Positions 8,282 through 16,790 of a stretch of 41,312 nt of DNA are shown here, in pieces; position 1 is the first letter of the stretch, and each line of letters opens with the position of its first letter. The translations under genes were made by a program, and so were the position numbers. The stretch is from an uncultured Parabacteroides sp. (GTDB lineage Bacteria > Bacteroidota > Bacteroidia > Bacteroidales > Tannerellaceae). The stretch covers positions 1 to 41,312 of the forward strand of contig CAKUZF010000023.1 in the NCBI GenBank assembly GCA_934718155.1, given 5' to 3'. The notes beneath the pieces were generated by a model, which was not told the DNA's origin, did not search any database, and saw nothing but the letters and a program-made list of their open reading frames with translations.

Positions 8282-9643
8282 TTATCTCATTCTCCGCTTT
8301 TCAGCCCTTTTTTCCTCCACGACGCTCTGCACCTCGCCATCCATAAAGCGGGTGGTGAGTCGTTCGCCAGGACGCAGCTCCTCGGCTCGCTTAACGATTT
8401 GGCCCTTGCGTAAGGTGAGGCTGTAGCCCCTGCGTAAGATGTAGTCGGGTGAGGCCAAGCGCACGAATTGCTCTTGTAACTGCAAGAAGCGTTGCTTCTC
8501 GTTGAGTCTGTTTGTGGCGGCATTGCGCAATTGGAGCGTGAAGCGATCGACAGCGAGTTGCTTCCGATGCACGAAGCCTTGCGCCAGGCTGGGCAACCGA
8601 CCGCCCAGTTGTTGCAGCAAGGCACGGTTGCGTTCCAAACGCTGACCTACGACCAAGGGGATGCGACTGGTGTAGCGTTGCAGGGTTTGTTTCTCAGTGC
8701 GCATTCGCTCGGATGCGATTCGCACCACGGCCTGCCGCACGTTTTCCAACGCCAAGGCGGCTTGGTCCATCCGCTCAATCAGGAAGGCAGCGACTGCCGT
8801 AGGTGTCTTCAAGCGGGTGTGCGCCACGAGATCGACCACGGTGTCGTCGCGCTCATGGCCGATGCCGGTCAGGATCGGCAAGGGGAATTGGGCGCAATTG
8901 GCGGCCAGCAGGTAGGAGTCGAAACTGTTCAAGTCCGACGTGGCTCCACCTCCACGAATCAAGACAACCACATCGAAACAGTCTTGATGGGCGTAGATCC
9001 GATCCAGCGCCTCGATAACCGATTGCTCCGTGCGCTCGCCTTGCATCAACGCCGGGAAAAGCTTCACGTAGAAGGGATAGCCGCCCGGATTATGGGCCAG
9101 CTGGTTGACGAAATCTTCATAACCTGCCGCTGTGGGCGAAGAGATCACGGCGATTCTTCGGGTCAGGGTGGGCAACGGAAGCTCCTTGTTCAGGTCGAAC
9201 ACGCCCTCCGCCTTCAGCTGGCGGATGATCTCCAACCGTCGGCGAGCCATGTCGCCCAGTGTATAAGCGGGGTCAATATCCACAACGGTTAAGTTCAAGC
9301 CATACAACTCGTGAAAATCGACCATCACCTTGACCATCACTTTCAAGCCCGAGGCGAACGGCTGGCCGGTCTCCTGCTCGAAATAGGGCTTCAAGAGCCG
9401 GAAGGTTCTTGCCCAAATGGTGCCACGCACCTTTGCCACCAACTGTCCGGAACGAGCCTCTTTCTCGATAAACTCCAGATAGCAGTGGCCCGACGCCGCA
9501 TTCACCCTGACGTCGCTCATTTCCGCACGCACCCAATAGGTGTCGGGGAAGCTGTGGTTCAAGGCGGCCCGGATGCGGCTGTTCAATTCGAGCAGCGAAA
9601 GGGCTTGGCTGGTAGGTTCGCTGTCGTACTGCTCACTTCGCAT
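8282..9643 (-). CDS. xseA: Exodeoxyribonuclease VII large subunit XseA
   Basis: The catalytic subunit of ExoVII, which degrades single-stranded DNA to oligonucleotides. It has an N-terminal OB-fold (about residues 10-100, LLELNSRIRAALNHSFPDTYWVRAE and GHCYLEFIEK). The catalytic core carries IAVISSPTAAGYEDFVNQL and VVLIRGGGATSDLNSFDSY plus PILTGIGHERDDTVVDLVAH, then a coiled-coil C-terminal region. The frame is open to 9688, but the ATG at 9643 (MRSEQYDSEP, 453 aa) is preferred because the longer version would run 56 bases into the S8 peptidase gene. With the chosen start the two genes overlap by 11 bases. Confidence 0.94.
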   Translation of the reverse strand: MRSEQYDSEPTSQALSLLELNSRIRAALNHSFPDTYWVRAEMSDVRVNAASGHCYLEFIEKEARSGQLVAKVRGTIWARTFRLLKPYFEQETGQPFASGLKVMVKVMVDFHELYGLNLTVVDIDPAYTLGDMARRRLEIIRQLKAEGVFDLNKELPLPTLTRRIAVISSPTAAGYEDFVNQLAHNPGGYPFYVKLFPALMQGERTEQSVIEALDRIYAHQDCFDVVVLIRGGGATSDLNSFDSYLLAANCAQFPLPILTGIGHERDDTVVDLVAHTRLKTPTAVAAFLIERMDQAALALENVRQAVVRIASERMRTEKQTLQRYTSRIPLVVGQRLERNRALLQQLGGRLPSLAQGFVHRKQLAVDRFTLQLRNAATNRLNEKQRFLQLQEQFVRLASPDYILRRGYSLTLRKGQIVKRAEELRPGERLTTRFMDGEVQSVVEEKRAEKRRMR

Positions 9644-10997
9644 GCCGTTTCCCTTTCTTATAAGCTTTATACAGGTTGGGCAAGCCATAGCCCAGTTCTG
9701 GATCGGGGCGATCGGATTGGCTCGCCTCGCTTCGCAACAATTTGATTAGTTCCTGCGGGGTAAGTTGGGGCAACGCTTGCCAAAGACAGACAGCCATGCC
9801 CGCCAGGATGGGAGTGGCGAAGGAGGTGCCACTGGCATTCGTCACCTCTCCGCGAGAGTCGATCACGCAGCTGCTTGTCCCCAAGGCTACGAAGTCGGGC
9901 TTCACTCGGCCATCCGCCGTATAGCCCACGGAGCTAAAGGAACTACGCTGCTTCTTGTCGGTGACGGCACCCACCGTCACGATGCCCTCCGCATCGGCGG
10001 GGAAGGTGATGGTCCGCCACAGGCTGTTGCCCTCGTTGCCCGCACTGCTGAAAAGGAGCAATCCCTTCTCGGCGGCACAATGGGCAGCCCGGCTGATAAA
10101 CGCCGTCTGGCCATCCAGCTGCTCGGCGGTATGGCTCAGTCCGTCGGCATCGAACGAGAAATAGCCTAAGGAGGAGGTGATGACATCTACTCCGACACTG
10201 TCGGCAAACTCTAAGGCCGCTGCATAATAATCCTCTTCAATGGGGTATTCGGAGTCGCTATCCTCGCTCTTGATCAGCCAATAGGAGGCCTCGGGGGCTG
10301 TGCCTACCATTTGTCCCTTCGCTTGGGCAGCCAGGCAGGAGAGGGCCTTTGTGCCATGCTCGTCTGTCGAGAAGACCGATTGCTCGGGGTTCACCACATT
10401 GTGCGTGCCCAGTAGGCGTAAGGAGCTGAAGGCTTGAATCCGATCTACATGCAGGAAGCCCGCATCGATCACGGCCACCCGCACTCCTGACCCTTTGAAC
10501 CCCGCCCGATGCAACTTCAGACCATTCAGTTGCTTAATCTGCTCCAACGCATAGCCATAAGGCGACTTCAAAGGTTCCCGTTGAGCCACTAAGCGGGTGG
10601 TGTCGCCGACGGATGTCGATCGAAAAGCGTTTTCCACTCCCTGCCAGACGAACTGTACCGAATCGACCATGGCCAATTGGCGCAAGGTGGTCTCGGCCTG
10701 CCTATCGGCACACTCCACCACCACCGTACGTTGCCATTTGCTGCTCACGACGGGCGTAAAGCCCGCCTCTTGCAGCGCATGAAGGTGTGTAGCTGAGATG
10801 GGCAGGTCGGTGGCGTCGACGGCAATGCCCAGTCGTTGCCGACGGGCGATGGCCTCTTCCGAAAGGAAGGCCTCAGGTTTCTCTATCGAGAACTCATCGC
10901 CCTTCTCCTTCAGATAAACCCGGAAGCGATACCGCGGGGAGGCCGTCGCCGTCAAAGCCACAGCGAGTACTATTAATATATGTATAGTCTTTCGCAT
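9633..10997 (-). CDS. Secreted S8 (subtilisin-like) serine peptidase
   Basis: An exported subtilase. The signal peptide is MRKTIHILIVLAVALTATAS. Residues ~22-120 look like an inhibitor-type propeptide region. The catalytic triad is Asp178 (VAVIDAGF), His214 (DEHGTKAL) and Ser392 (ASGTSFATP). Asn321 (SSAGNEGN) is the oxyanion residue. At 454 aa it is short and ends soon after the catalytic domain. It has no type IX C-terminal sorting domain, so it is probably periplasmic. It lies 33 bp after the permease and overlaps xseA, so it heads or joins the xseA-xseB-ispD set. The substrate is unknown. Confidence 0.9.
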   Translation of the reverse strand: MRKTIHILIVLAVALTATASPRYRFRVYLKEKGDEFSIEKPEAFLSEEAIARRQRLGIAVDATDLPISATHLHALQEAGFTPVVSSKWQRTVVVECADRQAETTLRQLAMVDSVQFVWQGVENAFRSTSVGDTTRLVAQREPLKSPYGYALEQIKQLNGLKLHRAGFKGSGVRVAVIDAGFLHVDRIQAFSSLRLLGTHNVVNPEQSVFSTDEHGTKALSCLAAQAKGQMVGTAPEASYWLIKSEDSDSEYPIEEDYYAAALEFADSVGVDVITSSLGYFSFDADGLSHTAEQLDGQTAFISRAAHCAAEKGLLLFSSAGNEGNSLWRTITFPADAEGIVTVGAVTDKKQRSSFSSVGYTADGRVKPDFVALGTSSCVIDSRGEVTNASGTSFATPILAGMAVCLWQALPQLTPQELIKLLRSEASQSDRPDPELGYGLPNLYKAYKKGKRHAK

Positions 10998-11030
10998 CTC
11001 GATCTGCTTTCGCTTGAATCTTCCTGCGGG

Positions 11031-12203
11031 TTAGCTCTTTTTCAGTTTCGGCATGAAGCCCATCAGATAGGCCGCACCCACCAACAGCACGATGATCGCA
11101 CCCGTTTGCGAGGCCAGCATGTCTGAAGCGACACCCATAACAATCGGGAAGATCGTACCGCCAAAGATACCCATAATCATCAACCCAGAAACTTCGTTCT
11201 GCTTATTCGGCATAGCCAAGAGCGCTTGCGAAAGGATGATCGGGAAGATGTTAGAGTTGCCATAGCCCATCATGGCGATGCAGGCGTAGATCATCATCTT
11301 CGAATCGAACACGATCAGACCCAGCAGGGCCAAGATCATCAGCATGGCGCTGAACGCGAAGAAGGTGCGTGATTGTATCTTCTGCAGGATGAAAGAGCCG
11401 GTGAAGCAACCCGCCGTACGGAAGATGAAATAGAGGCTCGTGGCAAAACCAGCCTCGGTCAGATCCATGCCCAGGCGCTCCATCAAGATCTTAGGAGCCG
11501 TCGTGTTGGTTCCCACGTCTAAGCCCACATGACACATGATGCCCACGAAGCAGAGCAGGATGAACGGATTGCCCAGCAGCGAGAAGCACTCTTTGAAGGT
11601 GGAGGGCTTGCCCTCGATCGGCTTTTCTACAATCGGAGCCGCACTCAATCCCATCATGGCTAAAAAGGCAAACACCATATAGATGGGGAACAGCACACGC
11701 CAGCCTAAACCTAAATCGGGGATGGCATGCGTAGAACCCCACATGGCGATGTAGGGAGCCAGGAAGGAGGCGATGGCCTTCACAAACTGACCAAACGTCA
11801 AGCTACTGGCCAATTTATCGCCACTGACAATCGAGGTCAGCAACGGGTTGGTGGAGGTCTGCATCAGCGCATTGCCGATACCTAACAATGAGAAAGAGAC
11901 CAACATCACCATATAGGCATCGCTAAAAAGCGGGATGAGCAGCGAAACCGTAGTGACGGCCAAACTCAACACGACGGTGCGGCGACGACCGATGCGGTTC
12001 ATCAACATGCCGGTCGGCACGGCGCAGATCAAGAACCAAAAGAAGACCAGCGAGGGAAAGAGGTTCGCCTCGGCGTCGGTTAGGTTTAAATCGACTTTCA
12101 AGTAGTTGGAAGCGATTCCCACCAGATCAACAAAACCCATTGCGAAATAGGTCAGCAGCAAGGGAACTAACACTAAATAAGAGGTACGTGCATTCTGATT
12201 CAT
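11031..12203 (-). CDS. MFS sugar permease (probable fructose importer)
   Basis: A 12-helix inner-membrane carrier of the major facilitator superfamily, similar to the FucP/GluP sugar:H+ branch used by Bacteroides. Hydrophobic segments fill the protein. The cytoplasmic loop MLMNRIGRRRTVVLS matches the MFS loop 2-3 motif, and NALMQTSTNPLLTSIV matches the helix 4-5 region of the sugar permeases. The start is 3 bp after the fructokinase stop, and GH32 lies before that. This order matches known fructan loci with a permease, fructokinase and GH32, and points to fructose as substrate. The substrate call rests on context. Confidence 0.87.
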   Translation of the reverse strand: MNQNARTSYLVLVPLLLTYFAMGFVDLVGIASNYLKVDLNLTDAEANLFPSLVFFWFLICAVPTGMLMNRIGRRRTVVLSLAVTTVSLLIPLFSDAYMVMLVSFSLLGIGNALMQTSTNPLLTSIVSGDKLASSLTFGQFVKAIASFLAPYIAMWGSTHAIPDLGLGWRVLFPIYMVFAFLAMMGLSAAPIVEKPIEGKPSTFKECFSLLGNPFILLCFVGIMCHVGLDVGTNTTAPKILMERLGMDLTEAGFATSLYFIFRTAGCFTGSFILQKIQSRTFFAFSAMLMILALLGLIVFDSKMMIYACIAMMGYGNSNIFPIILSQALLAMPNKQNEVSGLMIMGIFGGTIFPIVMGVASDMLASQTGAIIVLLVGAAYLMGFMPKLKKS

Positions 12204-12206
12204 GGC

Positions 12207-13076
12207 TTATAATTCTTTAGGGTAAGTGGGCCAAGCCCCATGTTGTGTACAGACAAAAGCGGCCACCTTCACAGCACGCTCGTGAGCCTCGCGCAGCGAC
12301 TTGCCAGTCAGGATGGAAGCCACAAAAGAACCTGAGAAGGAATCGCCTGCGCCTACCGTATCGGCTACTGTCACCTTCGGAGTGGGCAACGTTGAGCTTT
12401 CGCCCTCGGCATAAATGGTGCTATATTCCGCACCTGCTGTCAGGATCACATAGCGCAGGTCGAACTGCTTCATGAACCAGCGGCAAACCTCCTCGTCGGT
12501 GCCTTCCAAGCCGAACATCGGGCGGATCAGCAGCAGCTCCTCGTCGTTGATCTTAAACACGTTGGCCAAGCGCAACGATTGCTCAATCAGCTCCTTGCTA
12601 TAGAAGTGCTGACGGATGTTGATGTCGAAAAAGCGCAAGCTGTCGGCCGGCATGTGCGAAAGGAGCGTCTGCAGGGTGCTCAACGATTCCTCGGCGCGTT
12701 GTGCCAACGTGCCGAAGCATACCGCACTGGCCTGCTTCAGCAGCTCGACCGATTTCGGTGTCAAAGGGATATGATCCCAAGCCACCCCTTCGATGATGGT
12801 GTAAGAGGGGATGCCATCGTTCAGCTCCACCTGCACGGTGCCTGTCGGGTAATCCACACGACTGATGTAGTCGCCATTGATCTTGTTCTTGTCTAACTGT
12901 TGCATCAGTTCATCGCCCAGTGCGTCGTTGCCAATCGCGCTGAGGGCATACGCCTCTGCGCCTGATTGCGAAGCATGGTAAGCGAAGTTGACGGGAGCGC
13001 CACCAGCCTTCTTCTCGGTAGGCAACACGTCCCAAAGGAGTTCGCCCATACCTACGACAATAGGTTTCTTTTCCAT
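12207..13076 (-). CDS. PfkB-family fructokinase
   Basis: Phosphorylates imported fructose in the cytoplasm, probably with ATP. The N-terminus MEKKPIVVGMGELLWDVLP and KAGGAPVNFAYHASQSGAEAY form PfkB signature 1. TVADTVGAGDSFSGSFVASI is signature 2, with the catalytic Asp in GAGDS. The length with this start is 289 aa, normal for the family. An upstream ATG at 13109 in frame would overlap the GH32 gene and add an atypical MHFNYFKNIFI, so 13076 is preferred. Gaps are 22 bp to GH32 and 3 bp to the permease. Confidence 0.91.
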   Translation of the reverse strand: MEKKPIVVGMGELLWDVLPTEKKAGGAPVNFAYHASQSGAEAYALSAIGNDALGDELMQQLDKNKINGDYISRVDYPTGTVQVELNDGIPSYTIIEGVAWDHIPLTPKSVELLKQASAVCFGTLAQRAEESLSTLQTLLSHMPADSLRFFDINIRQHFYSKELIEQSLRLANVFKINDEELLLIRPMFGLEGTDEEVCRWFMKQFDLRYVILTAGAEYSTIYAEGESSTLPTPKVTVADTVGAGDSFSGSFVASILTGKSLREAHERAVKVAAFVCTQHGAWPTYPKEL

Positions 13077-13098
13077 GATAAATATGTTTTTGAAATAA

Positions 13099-14904
13099 TT
13101 AAAGTGCATAAACTGTTAGTGAGGTCACCGTATAGCCGCCTTGCTTCGCCTCGAAGCGGATGCGGTTGTAGGGCTCCGCCGGGAAGACCAAGTTGGTCAT
13201 CGCAAACTCGCCCTTGCCATCGAAGGCTTCTATGCTGCTCTTGTCTACATACAGCCGCAGGGTGTACTCCTTGGCAGGAGAGAGCGGCGCCTCCGTAGCG
13301 GTGGCGAAGGTCTTACTGAAATCCACCTGTCCGCTCTGTCGGCGATCCATCAGGAAGCGTTGCTCCGGCAGGTTGTAGCGCATTACGACCTCCTCGCCCT
13401 TGGCATTGCAAAGGATGATGTCCATCACCTTCGCTCCTTCGCTGCGCAGTTTAATCTCCAGCTCGTAGCTTCCCGTGTTGTTGGCCAGAATCGAGGTGAG
13501 CTCGTTTGCGGGGTTCACCTTGAAAGTCCCCTTCTTCTCGACCTTGCCTCGCAGGGCCAGCAGCTCGGGAGAAGGCTTGCTGCTCAGGTAGGTCTCGCCG
13601 TTGCGCTTGAAGAGGCTCAAGTCGCGCGGCACGGAGTTGGCACTGCGGTATTGCAGGGTCGGCACATTGTTGGCATACTCCCAGTTGCTCATCCAGGCCA
13701 AGGCAATCACTCGGTTCTTCGGTGCGTTGCTCCAAGTCACCGTGGCGTAATGGTCTTTGCCATAATCCATCCATTTGGTCAGCGAGGGCGACTCGTTCAC
13801 GAAGCGTTTGCCGTCGAACGTGCCCACGAAATACTGTGTGGCTGAGCCTCCGAAGGGACCGCCCGGATTGATGTTGCAGATCAACACCCATTTCTTTTCG
13901 TTTGTTCCCTCTACAGGCAACTCGAAGAGGTCGGGGCATTCCCACACGCCCGCATGCGCTCCTTGTCCTTCGCCAAAGCTGCTCTCGTAGCTCCAGTCTT
14001 TCAGATTCTGAGAAGAGTAGAACTGCAATTCCTGACCAACGGCCAAGACCATGATCCAACGCTTCGAGGCATTGTGCCACATCACCTTCGGGTCGCGAAA
14101 GTCGGGCTGATCGGAGGTGATCACCGGGTTGCCCTCATACTTCTGGAAGGTGCGGCCGTTGTCGGTGCTATAAGCCAAGCTCTGTGTCTGGCGTGCGCCA
14201 GCCGAGGTGTAGAAGGCAACAATCGCTCCCTTGCCGAAGCCGGCCGTGTTCTCTGCGTCTACCACGCAGCTGCCGCTGAAGATCGCTCCCAAGGCGTCGG
14301 GAGCCAAGGCGACAGGCAGGTGCTCCCAATGGGCTAAGTCGCGGCTGACCGCATGCCCCCAGTGCATGTTGCCCCACATCGAGCCGTAAGGATTGTGCTG
14401 ATAGAACAGGTGATACTCGCCCTCTTTATACACCATGCCATTTGGATCGTTCATCCATCCATAGGCCGGTGTGAAGTGATAGGCGGGACGCCAACGTTCT
14501 CGGTTGGAGGTGTCGAACTGATCGCTCAATTGCATCTTTTCCCAGCAAACCGCCTGTTGCGGAGCTGCCATTTGGAATACTACCGCTTTGCCGGCTGCCT
14601 CCTGCAAGGCTACGGGCACAAAATAGTCCACTCGCTCACGTGCTAAGCGCACATCAAGGCTCTTCACCTCTTGATTGGCAATCGTCATCGAGACCTTTGT
14701 AGGAGGTGCATCCTCCTGCACCGGTAGGAGCAGGTAGTTCGAGACGGGTTGAACACGAACCAGGCTGTGGCCATTGCCTAAATGTTGCACACGCAGGCCC
14801 TCGTCGGCGGCTTGGGCCGAAGGAAGGCACAGCAGACAGAGCATCAAACTGAAAACGATGCGAAGCCGTTTTCCATAGTACATGGTGGGTCTAAAGAGAT
14901 TCAT
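13099..14904 (-). CDS. GH32 beta-fructosidase (levanase/inulinase/invertase type)
   Basis: Hydrolyses fructose-containing glycans or sucrose outside the cytoplasm. The signal peptide ends near residue 32 (PSAQA|AD) with no lipobox, so a periplasmic enzyme is likely. Residues ~33-130 form an extra N-terminal domain seen in Bacteroides GH32 enzymes. The five-blade propeller follows with nucleophile Asp153 in WMNDPNG, the RDP motif at 270-272 and acid/base Glu322 in WECPDLF. A C-terminal beta-sandwich ends with SSIEAFDGKGEFAMTNLVFP. It is first in an operon with fructokinase and the permease. Exo versus endo action cannot be told from sequence alone. An internal ATG at residue 8 is an alternative start. 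Confidence 0.94.
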   Translation of the reverse strand: MNLFRPTMYYGKRLRIVFSLMLCLLCLPSAQAADEGLRVQHLGNGHSLVRVQPVSNYLLLPVQEDAPPTKVSMTIANQEVKSLDVRLARERVDYFVPVALQEAAGKAVVFQMAAPQQAVCWEKMQLSDQFDTSNRERWRPAYHFTPAYGWMNDPNGMVYKEGEYHLFYQHNPYGSMWGNMHWGHAVSRDLAHWEHLPVALAPDALGAIFSGSCVVDAENTAGFGKGAIVAFYTSAGARQTQSLAYSTDNGRTFQKYEGNPVITSDQPDFRDPKVMWHNASKRWIMVLAVGQELQFYSSQNLKDWSYESSFGEGQGAHAGVWECPDLFELPVEGTNEKKWVLICNINPGGPFGGSATQYFVGTFDGKRFVNESPSLTKWMDYGKDHYATVTWSNAPKNRVIALAWMSNWEYANNVPTLQYRSANSVPRDLSLFKRNGETYLSSKPSPELLALRGKVEKKGTFKVNPANELTSILANNTGSYELEIKLRSEGAKVMDIILCNAKGEEVVMRYNLPEQRFLMDRRQSGQVDFSKTFATATEAPLSPAKEYTLRLYVDKSSIEAFDGKGEFAMTNLVFPAEPYNRIRFEAKQGGYTVTSLTVYAL

Positions 14905-14957
14905 TTCTTTTTGTGTGTTTTAGAGGTTATTTACTATTTGTGAAAACCATTTAGGGG

Positions 14958-14965
14958 CAAAAATA
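14958..14965 (-). promoter_or_regulatory. Candidate promoter (-7 box) for the GH32 operon
   Basis: The minus strand reads TATTTTTG, an exact TAnnTTTG match, about 54 bases before the GH32 ATG. No clear -33 motif was seen. The box lies back to back with the folP promoter in the 129-bp divergent gap. Confidence 0.55.
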
Positions 14966-15009
14966 ATGCAAATCCATGAGAGAGAAAACAGGATAAATAT
15001 GAAAATCGC

Positions 15010-15017
15010 TATCTTTG
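15010..15017 (+). promoter_or_regulatory. Candidate promoter (-7 box) for folP-cdaA
   Basis: TATCTTTG matches the Bacteroidetes -7 consensus exactly and lies 16 bases before the folP ATG. This implies a short leader. Confidence 0.6.
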
Positions 15018-15033
15018 CGCAAAATCATACGAA

Positions 15034-15864
15034 ATGGAGAAAACACTCAACCTAAAAGGAAATCTGGTCTCGCTGGCTACCCCGTTGATTATGGGTATCC
15101 TCAACGTCACACCCGATTCTTTTTTTGCCGATAGCCGTAAGCAAGACGAGGCGGCTATCGATGCCCGCATACAACAGATCCTTTCCGAAGGAGGCGACCT
15201 GATCGACATAGGAGGCTATTCCTCTCGCCCCGATGCGGCGGAGGTCACCCCGGCAGAGGAGATGCGCCGACTGGAGGTGGCACTCAGCCTACTGCAAAGA
15301 CATTATCCCCAAGTGCCTGTGTCGGTAGACACGTTTCGGGCCGACATCGCTCGCCGTTGTGCCGAGGAGTATGGCGTGGCGATGATCAACGACATCTCGG
15401 GAGGCGAGCTGGATGCGCAAATGTTCTCCACCGTGGCCGACCTACATATACCTTATATAATGATGCACATGCGTGGAACGCCGCAGACCATGCAGCAGCA
15501 TTGCGACTATACCGACCTGATGGAGGAGATTATGCGCTACTTCGCCCGTAAGGTGGAGCAGTTGCGTCTGTTGGGCGTGAACGACATCATTCTCGATCCG
15601 GGCTTTGGATTCAGCAAGACCTTGGCGCAGAACTACGAGTTGATGGCGCATCTCGACGAGTTCAAGGCCTTCGATTTGCCCCTGTTGGTAGGTGTCTCTC
15701 GCAAGAGCATGATCTATAAATTGCTGGGAGGCACTCCCGCCGATAGTCTCAACGGCACCACCGTGTTGCACACCTATGCGCTGCTGCATGGGGCCAACAT
15801 CCTTCGGGTGCACGATGTGAAAGCGGCCGTAGAGGTCCGGACGATTATTAACCAAGGATTATAA
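15034..15864 (+). CDS. folP: Dihydropteroate synthase FolP
   Basis: Condenses p-aminobenzoate with dihydropterin pyrophosphate in folate synthesis; it is the sulfonamide target. IMGILNVTPDSFFADSRK is the N-terminal pterin-binding signature, GGDLIDIGGYSSRPDA the second signature, and DIILDPGFGFSKTLAQNYELM and GVSRKSMIYKLLG are later conserved loops. The 276 aa length is usual. cdaA follows after 12 bp, with AGGAGG between them. Confidence 0.96.
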   Translation: MEKTLNLKGNLVSLATPLIMGILNVTPDSFFADSRKQDEAAIDARIQQILSEGGDLIDIGGYSSRPDAAEVTPAEEMRRLEVALSLLQRHYPQVPVSVDTFRADIARRCAEEYGVAMINDISGGELDAQMFSTVADLHIPYIMMHMRGTPQTMQQHCDYTDLMEEIMRYFARKVEQLRLLGVNDIILDPGFGFSKTLAQNYELMAHLDEFKAFDLPLLVGVSRKSMIYKLLGGTPADSLNGTTVLHTYALLHGANILRVHDVKAAVEVRTIINQGL

Positions 15865-15876
15865 GGAGGACGAACC

Positions 15877-16662
15877 ATGTGGATGCAATTCGGTATTAAA
15901 GATTTGATTGATGTCTTGTTGGTCGCTTTCTTCCTCTATCAGACCTACAAGATTATGAAGAGCTCGGGCACCTTGGCGATATTCAGTGGCGTGGTGTCGT
16001 TCATCGTGGTGTGGATCCTTATCTCGCAGGTGTTGGAGATGCGCTTGATGGGAGCCATCTTGGATAAGTTCATCAGCGTAGGATTCGTGGTGCTGGTCAT
16101 TCTGTTTCAGGATGAGATTCGCCGTTTCCTCTTGGCTTTGGGTTCGCACCGCGGCTGGCACTTTATCGGCAAGCTCTTCTCGAAGCGCAACGATCTGAAG
16201 GAGGGCGAGGGAAAATACATCGCCCCCGTGGTGGTGGCCTGCAAGAATATGGCTCGCAAGAAGACGGGTGCCTTGATCGTGGTGCAACAAGACGTGGATC
16301 TCTCTGTCTATGAGCACACGGGCGAGATGTTTTGCGCCGACCCCAATGCCCGCCTGATCGAAAACATCTTCTTCAAGAACAGTCCCCTTCACGACGGAGC
16401 CATGATTATCGCCGACAACAAGATCAAGGCGGCAGGCTGCATCCTTCCCGTGGCGCAAAACGCCAAGTTGCCGAAGGAAATGGGCTTGCGCCACCGCTCC
16501 GGCATGGGCATGTCGTTGGAGACCGATGCCATCGTCATCATCGTCTCGGAAGAGCGCGGAGAGATCTCCGTAGCGCACAAAGGAAAGATCGAGGCAAACA
16601 TATCGGCCGATGTCTTGCGACAGATCCTTTCAGGCGAACGGGAAGTTATCAATTTCTGTTAA
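15877..16662 (+). CDS. cdaA: Diadenylate cyclase CdaA (DAC/DisA_N domain)
   Basis: Makes cyclic di-AMP from two ATP at the membrane. The first ~85 residues hold three hydrophobic helices (DVLLVAFFLYQTY, IFSGVVSFIVVWILISQVL, FISVGFVVLVILFQ). The DAC domain (about 100-245) has the catalytic DGA motif in NSPLHDGAMIIADN and the RHR motif in GLRHRSGMGMSLETDA. At 261 aa it fits the CdaA type and lacks the DNA-binding part of DisA. It is probably cotranscribed with folP. No CdaR-like regulator or c-di-AMP phosphodiesterase is adjacent. Confidence 0.93.
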   Translation: MWMQFGIKDLIDVLLVAFFLYQTYKIMKSSGTLAIFSGVVSFIVVWILISQVLEMRLMGAILDKFISVGFVVLVILFQDEIRRFLLALGSHRGWHFIGKLFSKRNDLKEGEGKYIAPVVVACKNMARKKTGALIVVQQDVDLSVYEHTGEMFCADPNARLIENIFFKNSPLHDGAMIIADNKIKAAGCILPVAQNAKLPKEMGLRHRSGMGMSLETDAIVIIVSEERGEISVAHKGKIEANISADVLRQILSGEREVINFC

Positions 16663-16732
16663 ATGTTCTGAAAAGCGACCAGAAGGGAGCGAATATTTCG
16701 CCTATTTTGCAAACTCCATATAGCATTATGAC

Positions 16733-16740
16733 TAATTTTG
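16733..16740 (+). promoter_or_regulatory. Candidate promoter (-7 box) for pta-ackA
   Basis: TAATTTTG matches TAnnTTTG. A TTTG at 16706-16709, 23 bases upstream, fits a -33 element. This gives a leader of about 45 bases before the pta ATG at 16791. Confidence 0.65.
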
Positions 16741-16790
16741 CGGCATAATAAAGGTGAGACATTATTCAAAAACATTAAATATATTCCGTT

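Noticed and set aside
9644..9688. Longer N-terminus of XseA from an upstream start
   Set aside because: It would add MACPTCIKLIRKGNG, which matches nothing in the family and overlaps the S8 gene further.
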